64,000 nt of DNA, taken from Symbiodinium kawagutii. Taxonomy: Eukaryota; Sar; Dinophyceae; Suessiales; Symbiodiniaceae. The DNA is taken from contig VSDK01015799.1 of NCBI GenBank assembly GCA_009767595.1, positions 136,511 through 200,510 on the forward strand, given 5' to 3'. The translations under genes were made by a program, and so were the position numbers. This document shows, in pieces, positions 11,170 through 22,610 of the stretch. The notes under the pieces were generated by a model. The model saw only the letters and a list, made by a program, of their open reading frames with translations. It was not told the origin of the DNA and searched no databases. Positions within the stretch are counted from its first letter, which is position 1; each line of letters opens with the position of its first letter.

Positions 11170-11487
11170 GTTGTGAACCTTATCTTTTTGTCAAGTTTTG
11201 AGCCCTGCATCCAAAGATTTGAAATGATGATCTGCAAATGTGTGGCATACATCATGGTATACCGCATCAGTTTGATCAAATCAGTCACGGAAGAAGGATT
11301 TTTGGGGGATTGTAAAGTTGGATACCCCAAGTTTGATTTCCACCTATATTCCCAAAGGACTTGAGGGGGCAGGAGCTTAAAGACAAAATTCTAACTCCCG
11401 ATTGAACCAACCTGACACATTGCTGACCATGGCCTCAACAGCCAGGAAATGTTGAGTTTTGGGTGTGTTTTGGGGGGGTGACAAACC

Positions 11488-11545
11488 ACGGTCTTTCCAC
11501 GGAAATGTTTGGTCTTTCCACGGAAATGTTTGGTCGTTCCACGGC
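11488..11545. repeat. About 20-bp tandem repeat, 2.5 copies
   Basis: Two copies of GGTCTTTCCACGGAAATGTT sit next to each other, followed by a third, diverged GGTCGTTCCACGG. No gene is associated with it. Confidence 0.85.
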
Positions 11546-11867
11546 CGCACCACGGTTGCACCACGCCCCCCTTTTGGCAATCCTGACCAGATTCAAATGT
11601 GATTTGGCAAATAGCCACCACAATCATCTCCAATGAGATGTAGACAGTGCTGCAGCGGGATCACCGGTGAGAACATGATTTTACAGGTTGCAATACAGTT
11701 TTGTAGCATCAGCATATGATGTGCCATAATGATTGCCCCACGCTGCACCAAACCGAATTACATGAAAGCAGTGCGTTGAAAAACACAACTGTGAACTTGC
11801 TGTGTTGCAGGCTCAAGGACTAGCATTTAGTCATCCAAGCCAATTTGGATTGTAGGCCTGAAGTTAC

Positions 11868-12405
11868 CCAAATCCCGTTGTTTCACCAGAAAAGCTCTGA
11901 GCGGTTCCAAGTTGGCCAGCGACCACTCCGGACCAAGGATTGATGGCGCCTGGGCAGACGCATCTTGCAAGCAAGACAGAAAGCGGGAGTCACACCACCA
12001 CCAAAAAGTCTGCGCATTTGGCATCGCTAGTCGTTAGCTGACTTGATCAAAGTCTTTTCTAGGTAACGCAGGATGAGATTGGAATCAGAAACAAATTGCA
12101 TTCAGGATATTAATCAATCGTGGTTTCTTTTGCTTGGTACCGCAGGGAAGGGAAGCCAGCCCGCCCCTTTTGCTATGCAAAGTATATCTCAAAGTAGCTT
12201 TCCGGGAAACTATCTTTCCTGAAATATATTCTCTACTAGACTGTTGAACTTCTACATAACAGATTTCACCACATATGAACATTGAGTTACCGCTGGCTGT
12301 CCCGCCGGGCCAAGAAACCTTCTTCAGTAGCTTGCGTAGTTCAGGCGGTGATTCTTTCCCAGCGTCATTGCTCATTTGTTGACGTAGAGCTCCTTTGTTC
12401 TGAGC
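11868..12405 (-). CDS. Two coding-like exons downstream of the GPPCSTW gene
   Basis: The better one is 12405-12291. It starts after TTCCTAG, reads AQNKGALRQQMSNDAGKESP then PELRKLLKKVSWPGGTAS, and ends in phase 1 before GTAACT at 12290. The second, about 12010-11868, reads CLQDASAQAPSILGPEWS then LANLEPLRAFLVKQRDLG and is also followed by GTAACT. Both are on the same strand as the GPPCSTW gene and could be its 3' exons or a separate small gene. The family is not recognised. Confidence 0.4.
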
Positions 12406-12840
12406 CTAGGAAGCGAGAAAGTCTCCAGAGGTGAACTGCTTTTCTTTGATCGTTGATCTCTGAAAGGGCGACTTGGAGAAAGTGGGCATGCATGGGTTGG
12501 AAATGAACCATTACCCTTGAAAAGGCCAACAAATCGCTTTGATGACTGAGCTACCACTTTTCACAGGTGAGCACTGCATCATGATTGAGATCCAAGTTAC
12601 GATGTAAGCAAGGTGAAGGCGGGCTACCTCCTTGCCATAGAGTTTGGGGTAAACCTGCGAAGATTTCAACATCTTTGTTCCTTGCCTCAGCCAGCAGCAT
12701 ACAAAGGAACACTAGAGAACACCTCCCCAACAAATCGTAACCTACATCTTGGCTGACTAATGAGTTTTGGGCACAAGCCCAGAAAAGTTCTCTGCGTTGA
12801 TCAACAAACATGAATCATGAACACGCTAAGATATAGACAC

Positions 12841-13982
12841 TCTTTTCTTGCCGCTTCGATCTTTGTAGGTTCTCACAAGCTTACCCTGACCAAGCTTGAT
12901 GGCCCTGATCTTCAATCTCTCCCTCTGAGCCTTTGTCATCTTCCAGTAAAGGCTAGCACTCCATGGCCTCGGAAACACCGCATTTAAGTTAACATGTCTA
13001 TATTCATACGGGGGTTTCTGAAAAGGTTTCTAAAATTAGAATATGTTATTTTGAAAGATTGCTGAGCTGGATCAGAACTTTTGGGAATCAGATCCAAACA
13101 TGCACAGCCAAAGACGATTTGAAATTACATTAATGAAAGTTTTAAGAGGTAATTCAAGAATGGAACACTCTGCTAAACCGTCCGCCACTGAGGTCCCAAC
13201 GCCGAGCCGAATAAGATGCTCGGTTTTGGCGTCACTGAACCAAAGGAACCCATCCACCTGAGTGCCGGTCAGAAGAAAGCCAAACCCCTTTACCTATAGG
13301 CCATGTAGGTTTCCAAGTGCCTCCATATTTCGGGAATCATTTCTAAATCTCGATTAGCTGATTAGGTATGATGGCCTCTTCATCCTGCACCTAGTGTTGA
13401 AATGAAAGAATTGGCCGGATAATAGACAACCCTCATAAAGTAAATGCGACAATCCGCATGGAGTTGTTAAGCACTGCACATACTGGTTGATCTCCATGGC
13501 AAGTTGAAAAGTCTCGCCAGTTGCTGGGCCAACTTCACGTAGGGATGAAACAGCGGCATCAACGAGCTCCGCGGCTGCTCAACCAACGTATAGCAGTAAC
13601 GGGCGATACCCAAGATCAGAACCAGAGCCAGTCTGCAGGTGATCCTGGGCAAAGATTTGTCTAGGTTCTAAGGTGGACTGCAAAGCAAACTGTAAAGAAC
13701 AAGTCGTCAAACTTATGTTGGTTGAAATCTCTGAGGTGTATATATGGAATTGATGGTTTCCATTCATAGCATATATAACCTTAGTCACGCTCATACAATT
13801 GTCCAAGGATCATGTTGGCTTCAGAAACTGATGAAACCTTGTTGTCACCTTCTGGAAACTCTGCTGATCGCTTGCTGGTGCCGCGATTGACCCACACCCA
13901 TGTGGAACATGGCGGGCCGCAGTGAAGCAGCCCATCCATACGGGTCTTCAGAGTAAGTTGGATCAACTTCAGCAGCCCTTTC
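12841..13982 (-). CDS. GPPCSTW/EQP methyltransferase-like family gene, at least four exons
   Basis: Exon a (about 13982-13797) reads KGLLKLIQLTLKTRMDGLLH, then CGPPCSTWVWVNRGTSKRS and GDNKVSSVSEANMI. It ends two bases into a codon before GTATGA at 13796. The 152-nt intron ends in GCCCAG at 13645. Exon b (13644-13484) continues in phase with TCRLALVLILGIARYCYTLV, EQPRSSLMPLFHP and RLFNLPWRST. Exon c (from 13257, after CACTCAG) reads WMGSFGSVTPKPSILFGSA. Exon d (about 12950-12841) reads KMTKAQRERLKIRAIKLGQG then RTYKDRSGKKR. I recognise this order from an abundant dinoflagellate family of unknown function. GPPCS resembles motif IV and EQP resembles motif VI of cytosine-5 methyltransferases, but I see no SAM-binding motif here, so the enzymatic idea is inference. 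The b-c junction does not fit a GT donor in phase. Confidence 0.65.
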
Positions 13983-15700
13983 CTCACCAGACAGGGCACA
14001 ACAGAGAGAGACTGAGAGCAGTATGGCATAGATTGGCCTCTAACAAAAACGTTTTCATTGATGTCCCTGGTGTGACACGTAATACCTACCCACATTGTTG
14101 TTTGATTATATTATAGAAAGGCTCATATCTCCCAGATACCGTACCATGCGTCAACCATATGTGTCAAATTCGATCTTACTGAGTCGAGCTTCGTCGACGT
14201 TATGTCGTTTGCAATCGGATGCATCTCCACATCATAAAGGGACCTGAATGGACACACAATGATTGAACTCAGGACATATTATATATTGATGCCGAACTCT
14301 GGATTTGATCTTGGGCACGAACCCTTGAGCTCCTTGGTCGCCTCAGCGTTGCCAGTGAGAAAATTGTTGCAAGTTTGGGCTGAAACCGTTTGAGCTCATG
14401 TTGGAAAAATATGCTATGATCACGTTTCTGGTTACCGCTTTCATTCAACCCAACAGCACCCCCATGACTGACTTGTCTCTCTTTGATCAAGACTTAGTCT
14501 GGTTTAAACCGATGGAATCCTGGGCCAAAAGAAAAACTGTGGGGAGGGATATGTATTGTGCACTTTCACCTCCAGCTGTCGCTGAACCCGTGACAACCTT
14601 TTTTTGAAAGCTCAACCAAAAGCGAAATGCTACATATTAAACTGATTCATGCAGTCATCCATCCATTGGTTCAATTGAGACCTGGACGGAAACCATGAGA
14701 TACTGCACCCTTTCCGCCGAAGATGTCCACGAAATCCAAATTCTGGGCGTACGACAAGCAATGGAATTCTCAAGCCAAGTGTTTCAGAAATGAAAATGTT
14801 TGATATTGAGTTTCCAACTCGGGCAGAGCTACTTTCAGCAGTGCTCTGGGCAACAAAGTCCGCTGCATGAAGCCTCAGGTATGATTGCCAACCAAGCGTG
14901 AGAGATCAACCACATCCTAAACAAATGCGAAACGAATGCTTTGGGCAAATAGCCAACATTGGGTGCCATGACAAGCTAAGTGGCAAAAGGATTGGACATC
15001 CTAGAGTGAGTAGCAGCATGCACGTCCGAGGAGACAGTGCCATGGGCGAGCTGCGCCACTTGTTATTAGCAAGAGGCATGGTAGGACAAAGGGCTCAACT
15101 GAACCTTGAATCACCCTCAATCTTGGGCCTGAATTTCCCTTCGCATATGGAAACACTGCCGGGCACATTAAGTACATCAGCACACTGCCTCCAGTCAACA
15201 CACCTGCACACAATGAGATGTGGCATGATAAAGCACGACAGGTTGAGCAGAGAAACAAATCACTCGCTGAGACTTCTGAACAATTTGTGTGATTTTTTCT
15301 TCGGGAACCCTTGTTGCTCAATGCTCGGGTTTCGCCAGCCGCAGTTGTTTGGCGACATAAACTCCTACCCCTGAGAAGTAACACCCAAACATAGCAGGGC
15401 CGGCCATGGCTAAAAAGTGTGAACACATCCAGCGACTGGTATGCATGTGGGTGAATTGAAATTCAGACTCTGTGAGGGGGGAAGTTATGTCAAGTTACTG
15501 GCCAGCTCTGCTAGTCTCTAAAGGTGTCACTTGTGGTTGTTGGAAAACTCAGCTCGCACTTGCGGTCGCATCAGCATTGGGTGGCGCGCGAATGCCTTTC
15601 CAACCAGCAACCATTCTTGCCACCTCCCACCTCAGCCGGGACCAGGGTGATAAGAAACACTGTACATCGATGATGTTGTAGGCCATCGTTATCGCAACTG
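13983..15700. other. No gene resolved; scattered coding-like scraps
   Basis: Between the two minus-strand genes I find only short frames. One minus-strand scrap near 15360-15255 reads RVPEEKITQIVQKSQ but has a stop (TGA) in the run before it, so it may be a relic or part of a spliced exon. No repeat stands out. Confidence 0.3.
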
Positions 15701-16369
15701 TTACGGTCTTAGAACATTGCGATTGATCAATCTATAATATTCATGAACAATTTCAAGGTTGTGAATATGATCTATTAGGACAACAATGTTGTCTATGGAC
15801 TCGGTTGTCGACCCAAACCTCTGTGGCCCCAACGCGTGAAAAACACCGCCGTACTTGGCCCATCCCAGGCTGACGCCATTCTGCTTGTTCAACTCAGCCA
15901 GCATGAGCAAGGAAGTGGCGAGAAGCTTGGCGACATTTTGTGACCGTTGGCTGCTATATGCTGACACTGTAACAAGTATATGATATTAAGTTGTGAATCA
16001 CTTCCATTTCACCTATAGCAGCTAACATACAACCATCTACCTTTGAGCTGAGAGTCCACCACCGGTTGTTGGGGAATCTTCGAACCGTTCAGCTCTTGCA
16101 CACGGGATGCAGGCACTTTGTATATGTAGAACGTCGCACCACGGTCCATCCTCGGATTTTCCATTTGCATATGTGTCCCAAATGATTCATGTACGATGGG
16201 TTTGCGTAATGCCGATGATCAATGTTTGACATGAACAATTTATATGACAAACTTCAAACTGAGTGAGAATTAAGGTTCTGGCATGACCCCGATTGAACAG
16301 ACAGTCAAGCCATCTTTCGCTTTCTTCAATTCGCCATGAGGATGGCGGACAGTGAAAGTCCTTCAGCAA
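15701..16369 (-). CDS. Small gene with two well-joined exons plus a likely upstream exon
   Basis: The exon ending at 16041 reads MENPRMDRGATFYIYKVPAS and continues to VVDSQLK, ending one base into a codon before GTAGAT at 16040. The 80-nt intron ends in GTGTCAG at 15961. The next exon (15960-15701) continues in phase as YSSQRSQNVAKLLATSLLML, then NKQNGVSLGWAKYGGVFHAL and IDNIVVLIDHIHNLEIVHEY, to a TAA stop at 15703-15701. Upstream, 16369-16253 reads PPSSWRIEESERWLDCLFNR then GHARTLILTQFE before GTTTGT, and is probably the preceding exon, but I found no acceptor that joins it in phase. I do not recognise the family. The last exon is hydrophobic and helical. Confidence 0.5.
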
Positions 16370-16603
16370 AGATTTGCCAGCTACAGTTGATTCATCAATG
16401 GAAACAAATCAAATGCTTTGACAAAAACATGACCATCACCAGACCTGAAATCTAAGGACATGACTTTCTTGTGGCAAAGTCTTCAGGTGGCTCAAAGTCT
16501 ACCAAGAGAGGAAGCTCTGCTTGCAACAAGTCCTGCGATGGATCTGCGCCGCATACCCTCCAAAAACGATTTGAAGTGAATGTGTAAAAAAATGGGCTGG
16601 TGT

Positions 16604-18605
16604 TCAGTCCTGGGGTTTCTGCTTTTGCTTCTTTGCGAGGGCTTTCGCAATCTGCTTGGGAGACCTCCCTTTGATTGGCGTTCTTTTGGATTTCTTTGTA
16701 GCCTTGTTTGGTGTTGTCTCAGTTGCACCACCTTTTCCAGGTTCGGCTGCCTGGGGGGAATGTTCAATCTTGTCGTCTTCTTCATCCTTTTCTCCTTCTT
16801 GTCCTTCGTTGGATCCTGATGTTCTTGGCTTCTTTTCCGGTGTTGTCTCAAGCTTTCCAGGTTCAGCTGCTGGACGGGGGTGCTCAATCTGCTTGTCTTC
16901 TTCATTGTGTTTTTCTTCATCCTCTTCTTTCTTGGATCCTGCTGCCTCAGTTGCCAGGGGAGAAGGCTCTTTCTTTTCTTTCTTGGATCGTCTTGCCTTT
17001 TGCTTCTTTTCCGCCGGTTGTGTCTCAACCTTGCTAGTTTCCAGGGGGGAATGCTCAATCTGGTCCTCTTCTTCACCGTGTTTTTCTTCATTCTCTTCTT
17101 TCTTGGATCCTTTTGCCTTTCGTTTCTTTTCTTTCGGTTTAGTCTCAACCGTCTTGCCATGTTCAGTTGCCAGGGGGGAATGCTCAATCTCGTCGTCTTC
17201 TTCATTCTGTTCTTTCTTGGATCCTTTTGCCTTTGGTTTCTTTTCTTTCGATTTAGTCTCAACCGTCTTGCCAGGTTCATTTGCCATCGGGGAATGCTCA
17301 ATCTTGTCTCCTTCATCATCTTTCTTTTCTTGTCCTTCCTTGGATCCTGATGTCTTTCTCTTCTTTTTTGCTTCCGTTGCTGCTGGAGTCGGCTCGTTTC
17401 CTTCAGTAGTGTCATGATGGCAATCCTTTGTTTGAGATTCTGCTTGCTGATTTTTGTTTTCCTGTGTTTTGTCTTGTCCACTGCCCCTTGCCTTTCCTCT
17501 GCCTCTTCCCCTAGCTCTGCCTCTACCTCTCCCTCGCTTGGCGGTCTGATCATCATTGTATGCCTCTTCTTTATACTTTGCATCTGAGTCATCTTCCTCT
17601 TCCTGGTTTGGATCTGCTTTTGCACGTGCTGCGCTCTTCAATGTCCTCTGGGCCTGATCCAAGCTGTGTTGTCGCAAGATGTTATTCATATCATTTTTAT
17701 AAAGACAAGTTGAAAAAAGTTATCGGCTTGTACATGCACTGCAATTTTGTTCCCCAATAGTTTCCACATGACCATGCCTGTGGTAGGAAACAACTAGCCC
17801 AGATTAGATCATAAGCTGCCACACCCACGGCGATGGCCTGTATCAAACCATCGGCAGCCAAATTGTTGGAACTCTTCAGCCGTTGCATTTGCAAGAACAC
17901 TTGGGCTCGTAGAGAGCTGTCTGGGAGCTGGGCAATCTCTTTCGTGAGAGCTTTGGTGTCCTGATGGGATCGGTCGAGAAAAGCATGTTTGGTCTATATG
18001 GTAGATAAAGTCAGATACATGCGATTGATCATGGCAAGTATGCTGTACATTGTGATTATGTTCTCTAGTAGACCCTCCGGAATTCCCACTAGCAAAGGCA
18101 AAACATATAGGACAAACATTATCCAAAAACATGTGATACAATTAGCCTGAAGCAACGTAGTGGAGTCCTTGTGTGCACCAGTAGTGTCACCAGAAGTCTT
18201 TGCATGTGCATCTTCATCATCATGATCGCTTGAACTCTCCACAACTTCCGGAGCAGGGGTCGTTTCTGGCTCAGTGGGAGTGATCTCACTAGATCCAGAT
18301 GTGTCGGGATGTTTCTCTTTTCTGGGGGTGATGCCATAAAGCTCTTCATGTACATCTTCGTGCAAAGCAGTAGGTTTTTCCTCATCGCTAGTCTCTGCCA
18401 AATCAGTGTCATTGGTTTCTTTATTCCCTTCATCCTCTTCATCAGTTGTACAATATTCCGAAGAAGGATAGCGATCCGGAGGGGGAGCAGTTGCATATAT
18501 CGACCTAATCCTTTTTTTCCTTTTAGGTGGTGCACCCTGAGGCTGTTCGGATGGTCGGGACAATGCTGCACTGTTTTTTTCTTCAGCTTTTGCTTCACCA
18601 CCATC
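16604..18605 (-). CDS. Charged-repeat nuclear-type protein, three exons
   Basis: Exon 1 (18605-18147) follows GTGGCAG. It holds PPKRKKRIRS, a long acidic Ser/Thr/Glu-rich stretch and TTLLQ, and ends in phase 0 before GCTAAT, a GC donor. Exon 2 (17993 to about 17792) follows CTATAG, stays in phase and reads TKHAFLDRSHQDTKALTKEI, then RLKSSNNLAADGLIQAIAVG and AAYDLIW, a segment I recall from other dinoflagellate proteins of this charged type. Exon 3 (about 17653-16604) has an RGRGRGRARGRGRGKARGSG stretch, then about six imperfect repeats of some 40 residues built on IEHSP, GKTVETK and KEKKRKAKGSKKE, and ends in a basic tail with TGA. RG-rich and Lys-rich blocks suggest nucleic-acid binding (inference). 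Exons at 19.0-20.3 kb may belong to the same gene. Confidence 0.6.
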
Positions 18606-18724
18606 CTGCCACAAAGCAGAAGCCAAGCAATCCCCACATAGACAAAGAGAAACAGAAAGATCATGACCCATTGACTTGATACTGAACATTTTTGCTCAAT
18701 AAAGAAAAGGCCAAGGGATATAGA

Positions 18725-18871
18725 CTTACTCAATGGGTTTCCTTGCAAAAAAAGTTTGAACTTATTTGCTGGGTTGGGTTCGCGCGACCGTGGGGCCTCC
18801 ATTTTCAGACCCCCGGCGGTCGCGCGAACCCAACCAAAAAAAGTTTAAAGTTTGGCCACTCGCTGGGTAAG
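18725..18871. mobile_element. 147-bp inverted-repeat element, family 3, copy 2
   Basis: This is the second copy of the element at 6470-6617 and the better preserved one. Its inner hairpin has perfect 19-bp arms (GGTTGGGTTCGCGCGACCG and complement) around a GC-rich loop. It is flanked by TAGA at 18721-18724 and TAGA at 18872-18875, a likely 4-bp target duplication. The right end reads GGGTAAGTAGA, and the left end read on the other strand gives GAGTAAGTC, so GTAAGT donors exist in both directions. It lies between exons of a minus-strand gene. Confidence 0.8.
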
Positions 18872-19013
18872 TAGATCATATTGCTGTTAGTTATGGTAAT
18901 CCCGTTCAATCAAAATGAGCGCACAATGCTTTATATTCCATTGCATCACCTGGATTTATTTCAGCAACTCAGGAATGACAGATTTGATGTTGCTATAATA
19001 AAGTAGTCCCTAC

Positions 19014-19492
19014 AAGGGTATCAAAAAGAGCATATTAGATGCTATTGGGCGAAGTGCAGGCCTAGCATGCTGTGATCTTGACGGGAGCGCCTGCGCTGAC
19101 ACCTTGTCCTCAGGACTCTCAAGCTTTTCACGAGATCTTCCTGGTGTTGGACGCTTTTTGCCCTTCGCGTTCAGAAGGCCTTTCTCCTGTACGGCCGCTT
19201 GGTCAGACTGATTGGCTTATCATCACGTCAAACCATTTTCCCAGTATACAAACATGGTCTGTTGTTGCAGCCATGCATCAAAATCATCCATCTCTAGAGT
19301 GTGGCATAGATTTTTCCCATTAACGTAATCATGTGGTCTATAATTCATGCGCATCATGTGCATGTACGCATTATTGAATTGTTTCGCTCATGCTTTCCCC
19401 ATTCCATACCAGCATAAAGCCCCGCCCCAAGCCTCGAGTTTCGCCATCACCAGCTGCTTCAGCTGGGCCATTTTCTCCCGGCCTGGCCTCAA
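19014..19492 (-). CDS. Two coding-like exons upstream of the charged-repeat gene
   Basis: The exon at 19492-19410 follows CATGAAG, reads LRPGREKMAQLKQLVMAKLE then AWGGAL, and is followed by GTATGG. The exon at 19207 to about 19014 follows GCCAATCAG, reads SDQAAVQEKGLLNAKGKKRP then GRSREKLESPEDKVSAQA, and is followed by GTAGGG. Charge-rich composition and strand suit the 5' part of the gene at 16.6-18.6 kb, with the family 3 element sitting in the intervening intron. I could not verify the phase of every junction. Confidence 0.45.
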
Positions 19493-19899
19493 CTTCATGT
19501 TGATGATTGCAAGGAAGTTGGCATATGTTTTTATTTGGGAAATTTCAGGGGCTAAGTGCATTTCTAAATCTGATCATGACACTTAACTTGGGAAATCTCA
19601 GGGGTTAATTGCGTTTCTAGGTCTGATCATTCCGTGGGAGGAAAAGGTTGCAATCTTGATTGACATTATGGCTGGGGACCGGACCGAGCTTTTTCGGTGC
19701 GGACACTGCGATTGCAGACATATGAAGCTAGGGCCCTGTGTTGCCCAGCTTCAACGATCGCCCAGGCCTTGAAGGCATGCTGGCAGCATGAGCATGAGTG
19801 GCACTAATGCGCATGCCCACTGCATTCCAACACAAATCTCGATCATGGTTTCTTGGCTTTGGTACATTCACGCTAAACGCAGCATTGGTGCGAGTGTGA

Positions 19900-20320
19900 T
19901 CTAGAAGGGAGGTGTCAGTTTGGTCCCAAATCAGTTGAAGCCCCCAAGAAACCGTATGGTCAAATACATCAGGCAGTAGCGCCTCATGCTTTGCAACACA
20001 ATCGAACGTGTTCAAGTTCTTCTCCACGGAAATCTTCGCAAGGACCTCCTGGGCTGAAGAAAATAGTTGAATGGGGGTTTGAAAAACCTTGACAACAACA
20101 ACAACAACAACAACTCTGTCAATTAAGTTGCCCTGGTAGTTGATTGATTTTTTTGCACTTCTTCCAGTATGACGTTGGAGCGCAGCACTAGTATTACTTT
20201 GGAGCACCAGATCTCCTGGCCTGGGTTTCGAGCTGGGTCGGCAAGTCGCCAGTGAATGTCGCTAAGTACTCCAAGAGCAGCAAGAAGTTCGGAAGTTTTT
20301 CCACCTCTGCAATTCCCGGT
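19900..20320 (-). CDS. Two further coding-like exons
   Basis: At about 20320-20200 one frame reads IAEVEKLPNFLLLLEYLATF then TGDLPTQLETQARRSGAP before GTAATA. At about 20062-19975, after a pyrimidine-rich TTTTCTTCAG, the frame reads AQEVLAKISVEKNLNTFDCV and KHEALLPDVFDHT. A CAA/TTG microsatellite (20094-20113) lies in the presumed intron. Same strand as the charged-repeat gene; no family recognised. Confidence 0.35.
20094..20113. repeat. CAA trinucleotide microsatellite
   Basis: Seven consecutive ACA/CAA units. Read on the minus strand it is a GTT run that would give a poly-Val stretch, most likely intronic. Confidence 0.9.
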
Positions 20321-20460
20321 GGCCAGCTGGGGGAGTGACATGGTGGCAGGATATACGGCCTCCCCCAAAAAAAGGTTGGCAACATTTCAATTGTACCCAC
20401 AAAATGACCGCAAGATATAGAGCCAAAAAAATGGTTTGTTCCATATGTCTTATAGGTCAT

Positions 20461-22379
20461 TCATTTATAACCTTCGCTAGCAGAACAGCCCAAGTACCGG
20501 ACGTCAATCTCCGTGACTTGCTTCCCAGCCAAGTCCACAAAGGTGAAAACCTCAGAGAGCAACAATGGTGAGACATGGGTTTAATTAAACACAAACCACT
20601 GGAAGACATTTGATATCGTTTTGAAAGAAATTATCAATTTTCGAAAGCATGATTCAAATTCATGTAGGAAAGATCGAACATTCTGTGGCTGCGGCGTGTC
20701 CACGGCCCTTGCTTCGTCGGATTTCTTTCCTTCTTTCGGAAATGAACTCGGGGGTCAACATCTCTTCATACAAGTCCTGCAGTAGAGCAAGCTGAGGGGA
20801 AACAAAACTATATCAACAGACCTAGTTGGGATACCTGGTGATCCATTATCCGCTGATGTTTCCAACTATCATCTCTCTGTGTGTGGGTGGTTGACTTTTA
20901 AAAACAAACATAAGCAAACCAAACACAATTACCATAGATGTTTGTCTCCAATGGCACTGCCCAATCAAGGGAACCCCCTCCCCTTACCTTCCTATAAAGA
21001 TTGTTTACATTCTCGAGAAATATCACGCGAGCGTTTTCTTAGAGGGTTGACACTTGGGTATGTCACTCATTTGGGAGTTTCTCAAAATAGGGACCCCCCT
21101 TAAATCATCATTAGCCAATGATGCAACATCTACTAAGCCCTTATAATACATTAGGGGTCCCCTATTTTGAGAAACACCCATTTTTTCCCTATTACCATAA
21201 TCGTTATCAAAAGCACATGGGTGAATGAAAGTTTCGTCCATTTAGCTGACTTGATGATTGTGACTTTTCAACCCCCCAAAGCAGCGTCAGCCATAGCCAT
21301 CGGCGCCTTCAAAAGCGACATTCGGCCAGAAGACATTCTGGATCTTCGCCGCTTTGGCATGAATGCCAGGCATTCGAAGACCGCTTGTTTGAACCCAAAT
21401 CTACCGTTGTTAGAACTTTTGGATCGATCATCATGAGTGAGACCGCGATGCATGCTCGTTTAGCCAATGGCAACTGACTATCGAACTGTGAGAGAATGAT
21501 ATATGATAGGGTAGACCGAGATCGAAATCATTTTTATTATGAAGCTGCCACAATTTTGTAGTGTTCGTGCTCCACAAAAGCTCGTTACCCGGGCCCAGCG
21601 CAAGCAAGGCGAATGCGGTAGGCACCTTTGTGGGAATTCTCCTGCTCGTCATCGGTTTGCACCGTAGAGCTCCCCATCACATCCAAGCCGGCGTGGCCTA
21701 AGTGATCGCAAGCACATTCAAATCCCTAGATCATCATGGACCAACTGGGGTTTGATTAACCACATTCATCACTGCTTGATTTTTCCAATGATCATGGCTT
21801 TGAAATCTTTCCTCATGTTTATGATCTAGATTCAAACTGACCTAGACCCGATTGAAAGATGACTGTCCCAACATGGTGTGCATAATACTGAGGATATTAA
21901 GGATGGAAGTGGGATAAGGTTTTGATGCCAAGCATTGAAATTATTCTATTGGGTCGACCCGACTGACATACCAGGCCCATCTAGGCCCCAAGCTCAAGAG
22001 GAGAGCGCGCTTCATCAGTGGGCGAGCAGTCGAATCACCTCAATAGCCGGCGGCGAGACCAACCCACAAACGTCACTGGCCAATGAGATTTCTTGGATTG
22101 GCTTTTTGACTGAAGGTCGACAGCTGGATTTTGCCTAGGTCTTTAAACATGTTTTTTTTCTGGAGAAGAGAAACTGTGTTGATTGAGAACCTTTGCCCAT
22201 TGAAACTCTTTCTCACGCGATGGTGCTGGCAAGTGGCAGTCTCTTTCTGCAACGCTGCTCGGAATGGAAAAAAGACATGGCGAGCCGAACAGAGATGCCC
22301 GGCCGGTGAGGTAGCCACTATATGTGGTGAGGATCGGTAAGGTGTTTTTATTCTGATACATTCTTCCACGCTTACCATG
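20461..22379. other. No gene resolved; one TIR element
   Basis: Apart from the family 1 element at 21073-21179 I see no structured repeat and no frame with convincing protein character. AT content rises across this stretch toward the repeat-rich region. Confidence 0.4.
21073..21179. mobile_element. TIR element, family 1, with ATTT target duplication
   Basis: A 107-bp element. The left arm is GGGAGTTTCTCAAAATAGGG followed by ACCCCCC; the right arm is the complement, ending in GAGAAACACCC. ATTT occurs at 21069-21072 and again at 21180-21183. It is the best-preserved copy of the family in the window, with about 25 bp of near-perfect inverted repeat and an AT-rich unrelated centre. Confidence 0.85.
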
Positions 22380-22523
22380 GCTATCACGTGTTTTAGGGGG
22401 CGCCAAATGGCATCGCTACCATGCATTAGCCCTTGCCACCAATCCAAAATAATTCCCTTCCACTCTGCTATCCTTGGAGCCACCGCCAAGCTGGGCCAAT
22501 ACCTCAGCACATCCTCAAGCCTA
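22380..22523 (-). CDS. Isolated coding-like exon
   Basis: After GGCTTGAG the minus strand reads EDVLRYWPSLAVAPRIAEWK then GIILDWWQGLMHGSDAIWRP and is followed at ATG/GTAAGC by a consensus donor. The Trp-rich composition looks like real protein, but no partner exon or family is recognised. Confidence 0.35.
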
Positions 22524-22610
22524 GAGGGGGTCAAAGTCTAGTCGAGGGGGGTCAAAGTCTAGTCGAGGGGTCAAAGTCTAGTCGAGGGGGTTAAAGTTTA
22601 GTCTAGTACA
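22515..22610. repeat. 20-22-bp tandem repeat, four copies
   Basis: Four units of GTCAAAGTCTAGTCGAGGGG with variable G-run length and increasing divergence to the right (TTAAAGTTTAGTCTAG). Confidence 0.9.

Noticed and set aside
16492-17625. A 377-residue basic minus-strand frame over the charged-repeat gene
   Set aside because: It is a shadow frame. The frame chosen has the RGRGRG/GKTVETK repeats, a matching exon 2 phase and a typical charged composition.
20410-20440. Reverse complement of a dinoflagellate spliced-leader relic (GAGCCAAAAAAATGG)
   Set aside because: Only a short part resembles the spliced leader and it contains extra A residues. No retroposed gene follows.
22515-22610. CRISPR-like array
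   Set aside because: Units are contiguous tandem repeats without unique spacers, and the genome is eukaryotic.
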